The notes: generated by a model from the letters alone, not told the origin. A DNA stretch of 64,000 nt from Lunularia cruciata (GCA_948567375.1 OX419759.1:39303-103302); one strand, 5' to 3'; shown: positions 37,401 to 48,940, numbered from the stretch's first letter. Made by a program: numbers and translations.

Positions 37401-38453
37401 CTAATTTGAAATTGCACTAGTGGGTAACCCTTCTAATCCTTCATCTCTCGACCCACTCTTCTCTAATGTCTCCACTGGTAATTCCAAAGACATTTGCACT
37501 CCTATGTTATCTACTTTGGGTTTGGCTCTAACATCTTTCCGAAGTTTTTCTATCTCTATTTTCACTAAGTCTAATCTAATCAAAATGTTGTCTTCTACCT
37601 CTAAGATCTTCCTGTCTACACAAGTTCTGAGACTAATTAACAAGGCATTCAAATCCATGTCCTTCGCTTGTCTTCGCCTCGTCTCCTGCACCAACAACTT
37701 CAACTTGTGCAGCCTCGTCTCTTCAATCCAAATGCTGGCCTCTGTACTCAACATCACGTTCATCCGGAGGACTATCTCCTTCAAAGGCTCCAATTTCATC
37801 TTCCTCTCTTGTTCTTGATCCGCAAGCCGGTCCTCCCTATACATCACCAATTCTGCTTTGAACTCGGCTTTCACCGTCTCCTTCTCCTTCTGTACAACTC
37901 TCTCCTCCTGATTATGAAGTAACTCTCGTAATCTTTCTTCTTCCCTATATTGTGTTGCCAACTCTCGTTGCCAAAGTTGCTTCTTCTCCTCTACACTCTC
38001 CATCACCCTATTGAGCTCTTGATCCTTCATTGCTACTCTCACCATAGCATGGATAACTTCTACTCTTGAATCAACAAATTGCTGCTTCAAGAACTTGTCC
38101 TCAGCTACTTGTCTCTCCCTTGCTATGTCACTCTTCTTCACAAGATCCTCTTGATAATTCACTTCTCTCTTCAATTGTTCAATTACCTGACTTCTCACTA
38201 CTACCTCCGCTTGCAGTACTTCTCTTTCCTCCTCACCTTGGGTTATACTCTTTTTCAACTCCGAGTTCTCTTCTTCTAATCTCAGCAACACCTGCAATAC
38301 AATCTTTACCTCTAGACAAGTCGACTGCATCTCCTTCTTCTTGTATTCCAGCTTCACCAACAGAGGACATACCACATCCCGCAGGTACTTGACTCCATCG
38401 CTCAGGTTTACTTCTTGCATGGCCACTTCCTTTTGTACTTCGTGTTCATCCAA
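37401..38453 (-). CDS. Long coiled-coil protein segment of the same element
   Basis: 350-codon open frame, very rich in Glu, Lys, Leu, Arg and Gln, with heptad-like spacing over most of its length (for example KLEYKKKEMQ, LLRLEEENSELKK, QVIEQLKREVNYQEDLVKK, ELNRVMESVEEKKQLWQRE, RLHKLKLLVQETRRRQ). It ends ...LPTSAISN. It follows the N-terminal region and an acidic linker of about 440 bp. Close relatives in the same position occur at 31435-32553 and 45602-46151 (minus) and 39945-42132 (plus). I see no nuclear signal, zinc finger or catalytic motif. A self-assembling structural or nucleic-acid-binding role is possible but not shown. Confidence 0.7.
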   Translation of the reverse strand: MDEHEVQKEVAMQEVNLSDGVKYLRDVVCPLLVKLEYKKKEMQSTCLEVKIVLQVLLRLEEENSELKKSITQGEEEREVLQAEVVVRSQVIEQLKREVNYQEDLVKKSDIARERQVAEDKFLKQQFVDSRVEVIHAMVRVAMKDQELNRVMESVEEKKQLWQRELATQYREEERLRELLHNQEERVVQKEKETVKAEFKAELVMYREDRLADQEQERKMKLEPLKEIVLRMNVMLSTEASIWIEETRLHKLKLLVQETRRRQAKDMDLNALLISLRTCVDRKILEVEDNILIRLDLVKIEIEKLRKDVRAKPKVDNIGVQMSLELPVETLEKSGSRDEGLEGLPTSAISN

Positions 38454-38895
38454 TACTCGCCTTCTTCTCTACAATCTTTGTATTGGAATAGACGCCTTGA
38501 TTCTTGAGCTTTCATGTGCTTCTTCCTTCACCGTACTTGGACCTGCATCGTACTTTGCCTTACATCTCAAGCGGACTCCTCTATGCATTGCAATCTTCTT
38601 CTCTTTGGGCTCAGTTACTTCGTCTTCCAACTGTGTGCTGTCCTTGGCTTTGATCTATGCATGCACTTCTTCTTCTTCTTCTGCAGCAGCTGGTGCCGAT
38701 GTCATTTCTCCACCCTCATTGCTGTTGCTACTCATATCTCCACTCTATAGCATTAGCTCGGGCTCCTCCTCATGTTTTGAGTCTTCCGTCTTGAGCTCGG
38801 CATCACCTTCCGAGTCTTCATCTTCCAACTCGATCACCACCATACCTCACCTCGGGTTTCCTCTCCTGGTCTTCTGAGGTTTCTTTGGCTTCACC

Positions 38896-39504
38896 CTACC
38901 AACTTCTCTTCTTCAAATTCAGAGTACTCACTTTGATCTCCATAGTCTTCACTGTCTTCTTGTAGTACTCACTAGTGCTTCTGATTTGCAAAATGTACTG
39001 CTGCTCCTTGACATCTACATCCTTTCTTAGATCAAGATGGAAGTGCGACACCATCCGAGTTTGCTCTGCCAAGTTCAGCAAATTCAACCCGAGGTAGAAA
39101 TGAGTTGCAAACGGCACGATGTAGTGTGGAGGCAATTTATCCCGCACCATTTGTCTTGTTTGCCCATAGAAACACCTCACCCAATTGATCGGTTCTCTTG
39201 CAAATAACTTGTGAAAGAACACCGCTTGGTGTTTCATCACATACGTTGTTCTCTCCGGCTTCAAGATTGCCATCAGAGCACTCAGAGAAAGTGATCCGAA
39301 GACATCCAACCTCCAAATCGCATGATTTCTCACTGCAAATTCAGAGTTCTTCTTTCCTCCTCCCATCTCTTCTGCCTTCTCACTATCTCTCAATTTCACT
39401 CTTGCGACTTCTCCCTTCCACACTAACACATTTCCAACTTTATTTCCCTTCCCACGATCACCTGCAAGACGACATCTCAACGGCAAAGGAAAATTACTCA
39501 ACAT
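38896..39504 (-). CDS. N-terminal region of the coiled-coil element protein (unknown family)
   Basis: 202-codon open frame starting MLSNFPLPLR at the first Met after the leader. It shows a basic Gly/Lys-rich start, then N-H-A-I-W-R-L-D-V, ILKPERTTYVMKHQAVFF, PHYIVPFATHFYLGLNLL, MVSHFHLDLRKDV and QYILQIRSTSEYYKK. The same words in the same order occur near 28963, 33103-33665, 35600-35760, 40800-40960, 46524-46748 and 48240-48600, so this is a repeat-encoded protein and not a host gene. I recognise no enzyme motif: no D-D-E, no RT block, no zinc knuckle. The predicted style is a compact folded region ahead of a long coiled coil. Function unknown. Confidence 0.7.
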   Translation of the reverse strand: MLSNFPLPLRCRLAGDRGKGNKVGNVLVWKGEVARVKLRDSEKAEEMGGGKKNSEFAVRNHAIWRLDVFGSLSLSALMAILKPERTTYVMKHQAVFFHKLFAREPINWVRCFYGQTRQMVRDKLPPHYIVPFATHFYLGLNLLNLAEQTRMVSHFHLDLRKDVDVKEQQYILQIRSTSEYYKKTVKTMEIKVSTLNLKKRSW

Positions 39505-40263
39505 TTTGTCATTCCAAGTTTGACTTTTATAGAGTTGCGCTTTCTTTGTCTTTCTTCACTTCGAGTTTCTACCAAGAAATCACACCTCCTGCATGCACCT
39601 GTCATTGTCAATCAACCTTTGTGCATATGGGCCGCCAGTTTTTGATCGGTCCCTTCTTGAATTTCTCGCCCCGACAAAAGGTTGTTAGACTGTCTTTGCC
39701 TCGGGTTGAGCTCCCTCCGATACAAAGACTCCTTACTCTGGGTTGTGTGCTGACAAGGCATTTTTGAGTACTTTGCCTTATGACCCAAAGTCACCTTACT
39801 TTGGGTTTCATCCTGAAGACTATTTTCCTTGCCTTCTTCGGCCATACATGCACAATCCGACTTCTCTATACACTTCTTCTTCTTTATTTTGAAAAAAACA
39901 AAAAATATGGGCACCACAAAGATGCATTTGTAGTAGTATAGTATATGAGTGATGAAAATTTGGAGTTGAGGAGAAAGTTTATTCATGGAGAGTGTGAATT
40001 AGTAGAAATCAGGACTCATGTAGAGCTGAGGAGGAAGGAGATTGAGAGCTTGAAAAAAGACTTTGTGAAAAGAGGCAAAGCTATGACAAAGCAAGAAGAA
40101 GATCAAAAGGAGCAATTTGTGAAGATTGAGTCCTTGAGGGCAGAAGTGCGTGATATGCAAGTGGAAGTCATCCATTTGAAGGCTATGGTTGCTGTTATGG
40201 GACAGGAGTTGGAGAGCTTGAAGGCAAGTGCGGCAGAGAATGAGTTTAGAGAACAAGTGTGGT

Positions 40264-43139
40264 GAGGGGCAATGTGCAGATTAGATGTAGTGATGAGGAT
40301 TGAAGTCTTATTGAGACTTTGTATCACATTTCTGACCTGGAACTAGAATTTTAGTTTTTCAGGTTTCATGGTAGAAATTGCCGTGAGTGATTGCAAGGAT
40401 GGGCCAAAGCACAAAGGGAAGAGAGGAAACCTAGCTTGATGTACAAAGTTGGATTGGAGATTAGTCATGGGGAGAGAAGCAGGAGAGGTAGGAGGTACCA
40501 TCTTCTATCGGAAGTGTGATGCCTCCAAAGAGACTACCGAGGTCAGGAATTCTTGCAATCAACCACGCACCAAGAACTAGTATAAGGTGGATAATTATAA
40601 AGACCCAAAGCGGAGAGGGTAGTGAGCATGATGATAGAAATGTTCAAGCCAGAGCAAACCACCTATGTCACAATGTAGCAGGTAGTGTTCTTTCAACAAA
40701 TGTTTGTAGGAGAAGCAATGGATTGGGCAAAGTGTCTGCATTAGCGAGTGGGGTAGATGATTACGGGTTGGAGGATGGACATGCAACCACACTACTCTGT
40801 GCCCCTCACAGCTCATTTCTACTTTAGGGTGAACTTGCTGATTTTGGAGGAGAGAAACAAGATATGGTTGCACTTTTATCCGGATCTATGCAAGGAGGCA
40901 GATGTAGATGTGGATGAAAGGTATTACATGGAGCGGGTGCAAGAAGGGGATGAGTATTACAAGAAGAGTGGAAAGGAGAGAATTGTAGCAATTGACATCT
41001 CCAGGCCAAGAAAGAGAGATAAATCCAAAGGGCACATTGCATCAATACAACTAAAGAAGATGCAACAGCCTAATCCAAAGGTAGTGTTGGTGAAGGCAAA
41101 GGAATCAACTTTGGAAGAGGAGGAGTCAAAAGGAGAAACCAAGTCAAAGGGAAAAGCCTTGGAAGGAGAAGAAGAGTTCAGCAGGGTGAGGAGTTGAGCA
41201 GTGGTAATTAAGGTGAGGCGGAGGTTCAGCAAACAAGAAGAAGGATCATGGATGCAAAGAAGCTGAGTCTAGAAGTGTCCACCATCAAGTAAGAAAATGA
41301 GAAGGAAGAAGAAAGAGTCTTGGTGTGTCCAAGAGCTGCCAAGGGGAAGAGAAGTGTTTAAGCAGCCGACGTTGGACCTTGTAAAGTTACCATTGAGGAG
41401 GAGGAGAGCTTGGATGAGGAGACATTGAAGATATGAAGATCATGACTTTGGTGTAAGGTGCCAATAGAGGAGTTACTTGCAGACGGTGAAGAAGTCAAGG
41501 CTGATTACAAGAAGTATACAATGGAATGGAGTACTTGTCAAAAGTTGCATGTCCTTTGTTGGTGTTGTTGCAGTAGAAGAAAGCAAAGATGGATTCAAGA
41601 CAATGGTGGAATCCAACAAGAGACCTTGATTGTCAAGCCAAAGTGTTGAAGAACCAAAAGACAACATTTGAGAAGATGAAAATCAAAGTAGGAGAAGATT
41701 GCATTGAGGTCATACATTCAAAGGCCATTGCAAAATTAATGGAGCAAGAGCTAGAGAGTTTGAAGAGCAAAGGCGGCAACAAAAGAGCAAGCATGGTAGC
41801 ATGAGTTGACAAGTAGGCATCAAGACAAAGAAAGATTATGGGATCTGGTAAGAAGTGCAATAAGCTAGATTGGCTATATGTAGAGGAGAAGAAGATGTTG
41901 GCGGTATCATGAAGAATTGAAGATGGACCACACTCCTGGGTATACATCCAAATTGGTAGGAGATATTGTCAGGAGAATGAAGGTGATATTGAGTACAGAC
42001 ATAGAAGGGAAGTTGGAGGAAGCAAGACTACATGAGTTGAAGTCTCCTACTCGTGCAAAAGATGAGGAAGAGAAAATTCAAGGACATGGATATGAATCAT
42101 TTTTTGATTTTCTTGAGAGATTATATAGATAGGAAGATGCTAGAGATAAGAGATAATGTAAGTCTTAGACAAAATTTAGTTTAATCACATTTGGATAAAC
42201 TTTGGAGTAGTGTGGAAGAAGAAGTTAAGTCCAAAGTTATAGAGGTAGGAGTGTAGGTATCTTTGGGTAAGTTTCTTGAGAGAATAGGAGAGATTGGGTT
42301 AGAGAATAAGAATGCAGATAGATTACCCATGCCTTCAATTGCAATTTTGACTGAAGAGGTGATAAAAATAGAAGTTGTGGATAGAGCCAAAGTACAAGAT
42401 ACAAAGGAACAAAAATCAGGTTTATAAGCCAAAGTTAAGGTAGACATCAGATTGGATTAGTAATAGTTTTGAGATATGAAGAGGCAAATATGAAGAGATG
42501 GTTTGTCATTTCAGATCTTCAGGTTGGTAACGTTGTTGTTGAATAGTATTTAGTTAGATAACTATCAAGTGCTCTACCTATGGGTGTGTTTTTGAGTTTG
42601 TGGAGAAATTCAAAGTGCAAGTCTTAGTGTGTTAGATGTTGGATTCTATAACTCTAATTTCATTCTATGTTTTGATCTTGAGTGGATAGCAATCAAAGCA
42701 ATGCCTTGATAGATCTGTAAGGAATTGTAGTGTTGGTAGTATTCTAGAATTGTGAGTGCAACATTTGATTGATGCAAAGAAACTCTATTTAAGGAAGTTA
42801 TGCCTTTAGAGGAGGGGTGGAACACAATTCTAAGGTGAAGTCATTTTATGGTGAAGTAGCCTTCTTTGGGAGAAATGAATCATCACAATTAAAGTTGAAT
42901 TGGAAAGAGATTGAAGAATTGTGATTATGGGTGACATGTTGTTGTGACAAGATTGTGAATTTAGTGCTTGTTACTCTCTTTTGGGTGTGGTTTCTTCTAC
43001 TTGAGAGATTAAAGACACAACTAAGAAGAATTGTTTGGTGACTTTTACTTTGTATTTGACCATTTCTAGATTGTATCTCTATGGGAACAAACTATTACTT
43101 GGTGATTACCGCAAAAGTGATATTTGTTAGTTTGTCACA
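40264..43139 (+). mobile_element. Right part of element B: N-terminal region, acidic linker, coiled coil and 3' terminus
   Basis: It opens with CAGATTAGATGTAGTGATG (start of the N-terminal region, as at 30610 and on the minus strand near 47190). The frame at 40757-41197 gives QPHYSVPLTAHFYFRVNLL and LHFYPDLCKEADVDVDE, then a Lys/Glu-rich linker. Coiled-coil remnants follow at 41917-42447. The terminal non-coding region runs from about 42450 to TTTGTCACA at 43139 and mirrors 36480-37270 at lower identity. Coding sequence is broken many times. Confidence 0.65.
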
Positions 43140-43144
43140 ACACT

Positions 43145-43560
43145 CAAATCAGATAGGTACTCAATCCATCACTCAACAATCTACAATCAATTGGGCATTG
43201 ATTACAATCAAGCCACACCCACTCTAGCTAAGAGACTCTAAGTGGTGCTCACCAACCTCTATCTACCATAGCTAGGAACTCAAAGGCTCAACATTAAAGA
43301 AATGAGCTGCCTAGAGTTGCACTTTGGAGGTATACCACTCTACTCAACCTAGGTCTCTAACCCTAATGGCACAATTAACAACACATTAGATGGTGTGAAT
43401 GGTGCAAGTGATGGTGGGTCCTACCATGTGATCATAGCCCTAACATAAAATCAGACTGCCACCAGGTTGTCCATGTGTAACTACCAAAATACTCATGACT
43501 AGCAACACTACCACTCTAGCGTCCGAGTAGCTTTGGCGCTCCAAATGTTGTGATAAAAGG
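43145..43560 (-). mobile_element. LTR-like fragment related to 48709-49140
   Basis: Read on the minus strand, the words GCAGTCTGATT, GACCCACCATCACTT, GCACCATT, TTAGGGTT, TTGAGCCTTTGAGTTCCT, GCTATGGT and GAGTGGGTGTGGCTTGA occur in the same order at 48815-49060 on the plus strand. It is thus an inverted, diverged copy of the leader or LTR of the gypsy-type element at the right end. Element B is inserted in it at 43140. Confidence 0.65.
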
Positions 43561-44704
43561 CCAAAGAAGACATGATCAAGGAAGAAACATCTAATTCTAG
43601 AGACTTATACAAGGACGAGGCAACCATGATACATACCTTGATGCAAGAAACCCATGAACTCAAGAAGAAAAGTACTACTTTGGAGACCAATTGTGATGCT
43701 AAGCCAAGGAGAACAAAAGATATAAGGAGAGCTAAGGGTATTCCAACTTGAGCACAAGCAACATCAGACAAAATCCAAAGATCAATTCTATGGCAAGTGT
43801 AAAGACTATAAATACTTGGAATGAGTTGAAGGAGGGCCATGATAGGATTTTCATCTTAGAATTCTAAATACAAGAGTATCAAAAGGAAATGGTACTACAA
43901 TTGGAGTAATCTAAGTAACTAGTCAAATACTTGGAGTTGTGTACTAATCAAAACTCAAAGTTGTGTGTTACTTAGATATGTAAAATTGAATATTGACTAT
44001 TGGTTCCAAATTGTACATATTTTAGGAAGAATGCACTTAAAATTGTACAAGACTTTTGAGTTGTGTTCTTGAATGTTGTGGGTCAAAATTAGCCAAGTGA
44101 GGAAGACTTGATACCTTCCCTAAGATATGTTAGCTGCCTAATCAACTTGTAAGCGATTGAGATGAGATAAGATTAGGACCTTATTTGATTGATGTACAAT
44201 GTAGCTTAGGATTTATAGGAGAATCCACTACGGCTCTTTATCCGTTTGGCTCATGGCAAGAAGGCAATTAAGGCCTAGGACCAAAGGCACTCATATTTGT
44301 TTTCTTTCATACTTTGATTCAAGTAAAGAGTGCTCTTAATTCTTTGCAAGTTCTTTCTCTTCATTCTATTTATTATCAAATGTTTAGGTAAGAGAATAGG
44401 TGATGAATTTCAAAGTAATATCACAAGTATTTAGTACAAAGTTAGTACTTGCCCTTGATCAAGGTTGTTCATTGAAGGATCCAAAGGAGTGAACCAGAGC
44501 AAGAAGTGGATTGGGAAGCTCCTTTTATAAATAGTGGCAAAAATAAAAAAACCAAGATATTTGGTCAACATGAATTACATTATGTACTCTCTTCTAGGAA
44601 GGAAGTATGCACTTGTAAGAGTAACAAATTTGGAATGGAGTGACACTTAGAGTGAAGTGAGCCATCACCTTCAAGAGTAGCCTAAATAATATTTATAGTG
44701 AAAA
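43561..44704. other. Unrecognised spacer with possible coiled-coil remnant
   Basis: A plus-strand frame near 43560-43750 is Glu/Lys-rich (KEDMIKEE, MQETHELKKKSTTLE), in the style of the element protein but without a clear match. The rest holds nothing that I recognise. Confidence 0.35.
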
Positions 44705-47351
44705 TGTGACAACCTAACAAGTATCACTTTTGTGGTAATTAGTAAGTAATCCTTTGTTCACATAGAGATACTAGTCAAAAAAGTCAAATACAAAGTAAAA
44801 TTTCACAAATCAGTTCTTCTTGATTGCATCTTTAATCTCTTGGGTAGAAACCACACCCAAAAGAGAGTAACAAAAGCTGAATTTGCAATCTTACCACAAC
44901 ACCCATAAGCATAGTTCTTCAATATCTTTCCAATCCAATCTTGATTGTGATGATTTAATTTTCTTAAAGAAGGCTACTTCACCACAAAGTTACTTCACCT
45001 CAGAATTTGTTCTACCTCTCCACTAAAGGCACAACTTCCTCACTTGAAATTGCTTCATATCAATCCAACACTATGATCACAAATGCAAAATACTACCAAC
45101 ACTACAATTCTTCATAGATTTGTCAAGGCATTACCTCAATTGCACTCCACTCAAGATCAAACACATAAAATGGAAATTCCAGCTGTGGAATCCAACATCC
45201 AACATAGTCAAAATTACAGTTCAAACTTCTTCAAACACTCACAACCACACATACATGATTGATACTTGGAATTAAGCTAAAACTATGAGCATTGAGTTAC
45301 AACACTTTGTTTTACTCAACTTCAAAATTACAATACTACATTAAATAAAAATCCTCAATACAAATGCTTCCTTTAAATAAGCAAAGCACAAACAATATCT
45401 AATTGCATACCATTTCAATTGCTACTCTATAAATATATGAACTTTAAGACTTGAAGAGGCAGATATGAAGAGATAGAATGTCCCCCAAATTGACATTCCA
45501 CCTCTTCATATCTGCCTCTTCAAATCTTAAAGTTGTTACTCTAATCTGATCCAGTGTTTATCTCGGCTTTGGCTTCTACACTTGATGTAACTACAATCTT
45601 CTCATGCATCTTGGGGTTCATCTTTCACTACTACTTCTTTTATATCTGTCACATCTTCAATATGGATTGTGATTGAAATCCCAATCCCACTAATTATATT
45701 CTCATTTGTTACTCTGACTATCTTAGTTAACTCACCCAAAGCCACTTGCACTCCTACCTTGACTACGTTGCATTGGGTCTCTACCTTTAAACTACTACAA
45801 AGTTCCTCTAAATTTAACCTAATTAGATCTAATTTGAGACAAATATTATTTCTTACATCGATAATCTTCTTATCTACGCAATCTCTTAGGCAAATCAAGA
45901 GATTGTTCATATCTACATCCTTTGCTTTCCTTTTCCTTGTCTCTTGCACAAGCAACTTCAACTTGTGCAATCTTGATTCCTCCATCTTTACTTCCAACTT
46001 GGTACTCAAAATTACTTTTAATTTGGCAATGACCTCTCCTATTAACTCCAATATACTCTATCAAGTTCTCACCACCTTCAACTTGTCCCAATACATCTCT
46101 AATTTGACTGCATACTTTACTTTCAACATCTTCTTCTCCTCTACATGACAAGCAATTTGGGCTTTTGCACTCTTCACCAAATCACACTATCTTTCTTCTT
46201 CTTGATGTTTATTTGTTGATTCCCTCTATCATGCCTAGTTTTTTGATGCCATGCTCAATTGCATGCTTTCCAATTCTTGTTCCATTACAACTGCAAGGTT
46301 TAGAATGCATAGCTTCTAGATGTGTATCCTTAAACTCCACTACAAATTTCTCCAATGCCATATTTTTCTCCTTCAATTCCACTTCTCAAATTTCTCTTGC
46401 GAATCCTTTTTCTTCTTTGTCCTTGCCTTCCAACTTTACTCTTGAGGACCAGTTCATCATCTCCTTGTGTTTTGGTTTAGTCTCTTAACTTTCTTGATGA
46501 ACTAGGGACACTATGCTTGCAGGTCAATTTCTCCTCCTTGATATTGGCCTTGGGATGGATATTAACATAACGCTTTCTTGTCCCATCATGGCAAAGTCTT
46601 TGTTAGCTCCATGGATTTGCCTTGTGTAGTATTGCTTGTTGGTATTGGCTTCATGCCGAAGGTCTGGATGAAAATGGGACACCATTACCTTCTTCTCTCC
46701 CAAGCTGAGTAGATTTAAGCTAAGGTAAAAATGTGTTGCAAAAGGCAAAAACCAATATGGAGGTGTATGAGTCCTCTAGGTCACCACCATTTACCTATTT
46801 TGTAGGTGAAAGCACCTTGCCTAGTTCACCTTCTTGCTTGCAAACATTTCATGAAAGAAGACCATGTGCTACTTTGTTACATAGGTAGTTCACTCTAGCT
46901 TAAACATTGCAATCAAAGCTTTGACTATTCCTCTCCTTAATGGGTCCTTATAACTATAAATCCCTAACTTAGATAAATCCCTAACTTCTCTCCCGAGCAC
47001 CAACCTCCAATCAGACTTGGTTCACAAGCCAGATTTCTTCTCTTCTCCTTTGGTTTGGGGCCCTTGTCACACTTTATGGCATCAACATTTGCCATGAACC
47101 CTAGAATACTTACATTCCAATTCCAAGCTAGAAATGTGATCCAAAGTCTACTCAAGATCTCAATCCTTATCACTACATCTGATCTTCTAATTTCAAGATT
47201 TCTCACCACCAATGAAGGAACCTTCTTATTACTCTTCATCAGCATCATGTGGTTACTAACTCTCGATTTCTTGCAAATCACACTTACTACTCAATTTGTT
47301 GGTATGACACCTTTGGGATAACTTCTAAGAGGCACAAGGTATAGACTTTGT
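44705..47351 (-). mobile_element. Coiled-coil element copy D (minus), leader missing
   Basis: Its terminus TGTGACAACC at 44705 and the following AGTATCACTTTTGTGGTAAT match 30654 and 36480. Coding remnants on the minus strand: coiled coil (46151-45602: RLHKLKLLVQETRKRKAKDV), N-terminal region (46748-46524: FATHFYLSLNLL, MVSHFHPDLRHE) and the first block (47281-46964: NLEIRRSDVVIRIEILSRL). The TGTGGTACC end is not present and no matching duplication was found, so the right end is lost, perhaps by the plus-strand element starting at 47352. Confidence 0.7.
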
Positions 47352-48640
47352 GTGGTACTCACATTTTTTTTTGGTTGGTTTTGAGGAGTTTTGGACAAAG
47401 AAGGGTAGTTGAAGAGGAAGAAACCAAGTTTTTAGCAAAGCCAAAGAAATGTTACTTTGGGTCAAAAACTGTAAGAAGTTGGATATGAAGGGTTAGGTCC
47501 AAAGCCAAAGTAAAGAAGACTTTGCTTTGGGGTGATACAACTTGATGCAAAGAAAGGATAACAACTTTTATTTGGACCGCAAATCAAGAACCATTAAAAA
47601 ATGGCAAGAATAGCACGCACCTTGACATTAACAAGAGGAACTCATGCAAAAAGTGTGATTTATCAGTGAAAGTTCAGCTGACAAATGATGGAGGATTGCA
47701 CCACTATAAAAGCAAGGTTTTCCCAAGCAATGAAAGAAATTCTATAGAAATAGAAATATCCTATGCCCCTAAGAAGTCACATAGAGGAATCCCACGAGAA
47801 GCAATTAGTTGTGAGAGAAATCCTCGGGTTGCCTACAAGAGTGAGAGTTTTGCAGCAAAGGCACAAGGAACACACTCAAGAGTGTTCAGAGCCACAAAGG
47901 AAAGCAATGAGGGGATTCAAGTAGTGCTCTTCATGGGGAGTGAAAAATCCCATAGTGAAGAGGTTAGATATGGTGGCATGGATTAAAGTCTTGTTGAGAC
48001 TTTGTTTCACGTTCTTGGCATGGAACTAGGACATTAGCTTTCCAAAATTCATGACCAAGATAGCTACAAGCTTGTAGAAGGCCCAAAAGCCATCAAGAAG
48101 AGGGGCAATCTAGGTCAATGGACAAAGTTGGATTAGAAGGTAGTATTGGGAAGAGAAGCCGGAGAGGAGATGGGTGCCTCTTTCTTTGGGAAAGAACACT
48201 CGGGGCAAGAGCTCAAGAGGTGAAAGATATGTTCATTGTGCCTAGAATGAAGAATGGGTACAAGGTAGAGAATTATTGCGATTCAATCCGGTGGAGTATT
48301 GAGGCAAGTCTGATGGTGATCTTCAAACCGGAGTGCACCCCGTACATTACTAAGCATTAGGTGGTCTTCTTTTTGCAGGCAATCAATCAAGCAAAGAGTT
48401 TCTACACACGCATAAGGTTGATGGTGTTGAATTGGAGGAACCAAACACCACCCCATTACTTTGTACCATTTATGGGTCACTTTTACCTCAAGTTGAATTT
48501 GCTGCAAGGAGAGGAGAGAAATAGGGTGGTATCGCACTTCTACCCAGATTTACAAAAGGAAGTGAATGAGGAGGAGAAGTTGTACATCCAACAACTATGC
48601 ATTATATCAAAAGACTAGGCATGATCAACCAACTAAGATA
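47352..48640 (+). mobile_element. Coiled-coil element copy F (plus), 3' half missing
   Basis: It starts TGTGGTACTCACA at 47352. A leader with the repeated CCAAAG words runs to about 47990. The N-terminal region follows (48118-48618: NGYKVENY, PHYFVPFMGHFYLKLNLL, RVVSHFYPDLQKEV, EEKLYIQQL). It stops near 48640, shortly before the LTR-like start at 48709. No coiled coil or terminal region is present. Confidence 0.7.
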
Positions 48641-48940
48641 TCCCTTCCAAAGAAAAGGAAAAGGACTAGACCCAAAGAATGGAGTTCGCCTGTGTAGACT
48701 ACAAAGGTTGTCACGCCATTTGTAGTTCCGCATCTAGTTGCTCGGACATTGGAGTTCCAGTGATAGTAGTTAGAGTTATTCTAGTAGTTTCTCAGGGACT
48801 ACTTTCTGACAGTCTGATTTGGTTTTTCGGGGTACTGACTTCACGGTGGGGCCCACCATCACTTTGCACCATTTGCACCGTCGAGTGTGCCATCAGCGGG
48901 ACCGTTAGGGTTCCAATGCTAGCTCAAGTCCAGGGGGGTA

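Larger units (their letters stand above)
36480..39918 (-). mobile_element. Coiled-coil element, copy 2 (3439 bp), duplication AAGAT; best-preserved copy
   Basis: On the plus strand it begins TGTGACAACCTGG and ends GGGCACCACA. AAGAT is present at 36475-36479 and 39919-39923. The minus-strand layout is the same as copy 1: leader (39918 to about 39510), coding (39504 to 37401), then a non-coding terminal region (37400-36480). The only terminal similarity between the two ends, read inward, is TGTG and an ACC word, so there is no usable inverted repeat, and no LTR-like direct repeat is present. It lies within element C, so it is younger than C. Confidence 0.88.
34489..40263 (+). mobile_element. 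Coiled-coil element C (plus), 3' end lost, interrupted by copy 2
   Basis: It starts TGTGGTACCC at 34489, only 33 bp beyond the start of copy 1, which points the other way. Leader runs to about 35050, then N-terminal region (about 35080-35800: FPGFMAKVALSDCEEGPE, and AAHFYFRLNLM) and Glu-rich coiled-coil sequence (35784-36188). Copy 2 is inserted at 36480. The coiled coil resumes after it at 39945-40263 (LRRKEIESLKKDF, EVIHLKAMVAVMGQELESL). No terminal TGTCACA belonging to C was found. Confidence 0.6.
29966..43144 (+). mobile_element. Composite element B of the coiled-coil family, bracketed by 5-bp duplication ACACT
   Basis: The element starts TGTGGTACCC at 29971 and ends TTTGTCACA at 43139. 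The 5 bp on either side, 29966-29970 and 43140-43144, are both ACACT. Its own sequence is on the plus strand and is split by at least two later insertions of the same family, 30654-34456 and the block beginning at 34489. Its right part (about 40264-43139) carries the N-terminal region and the long 3' terminal region ending at 43139. About 85 bp on the left side of the inner block (GATTAGATGTAGTG to AACTA) recur at its right side near 40278-40350, so the history includes more than simple nesting. The family does not match any LTR, LINE or DNA transposon group that I know. Confidence 0.7.
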
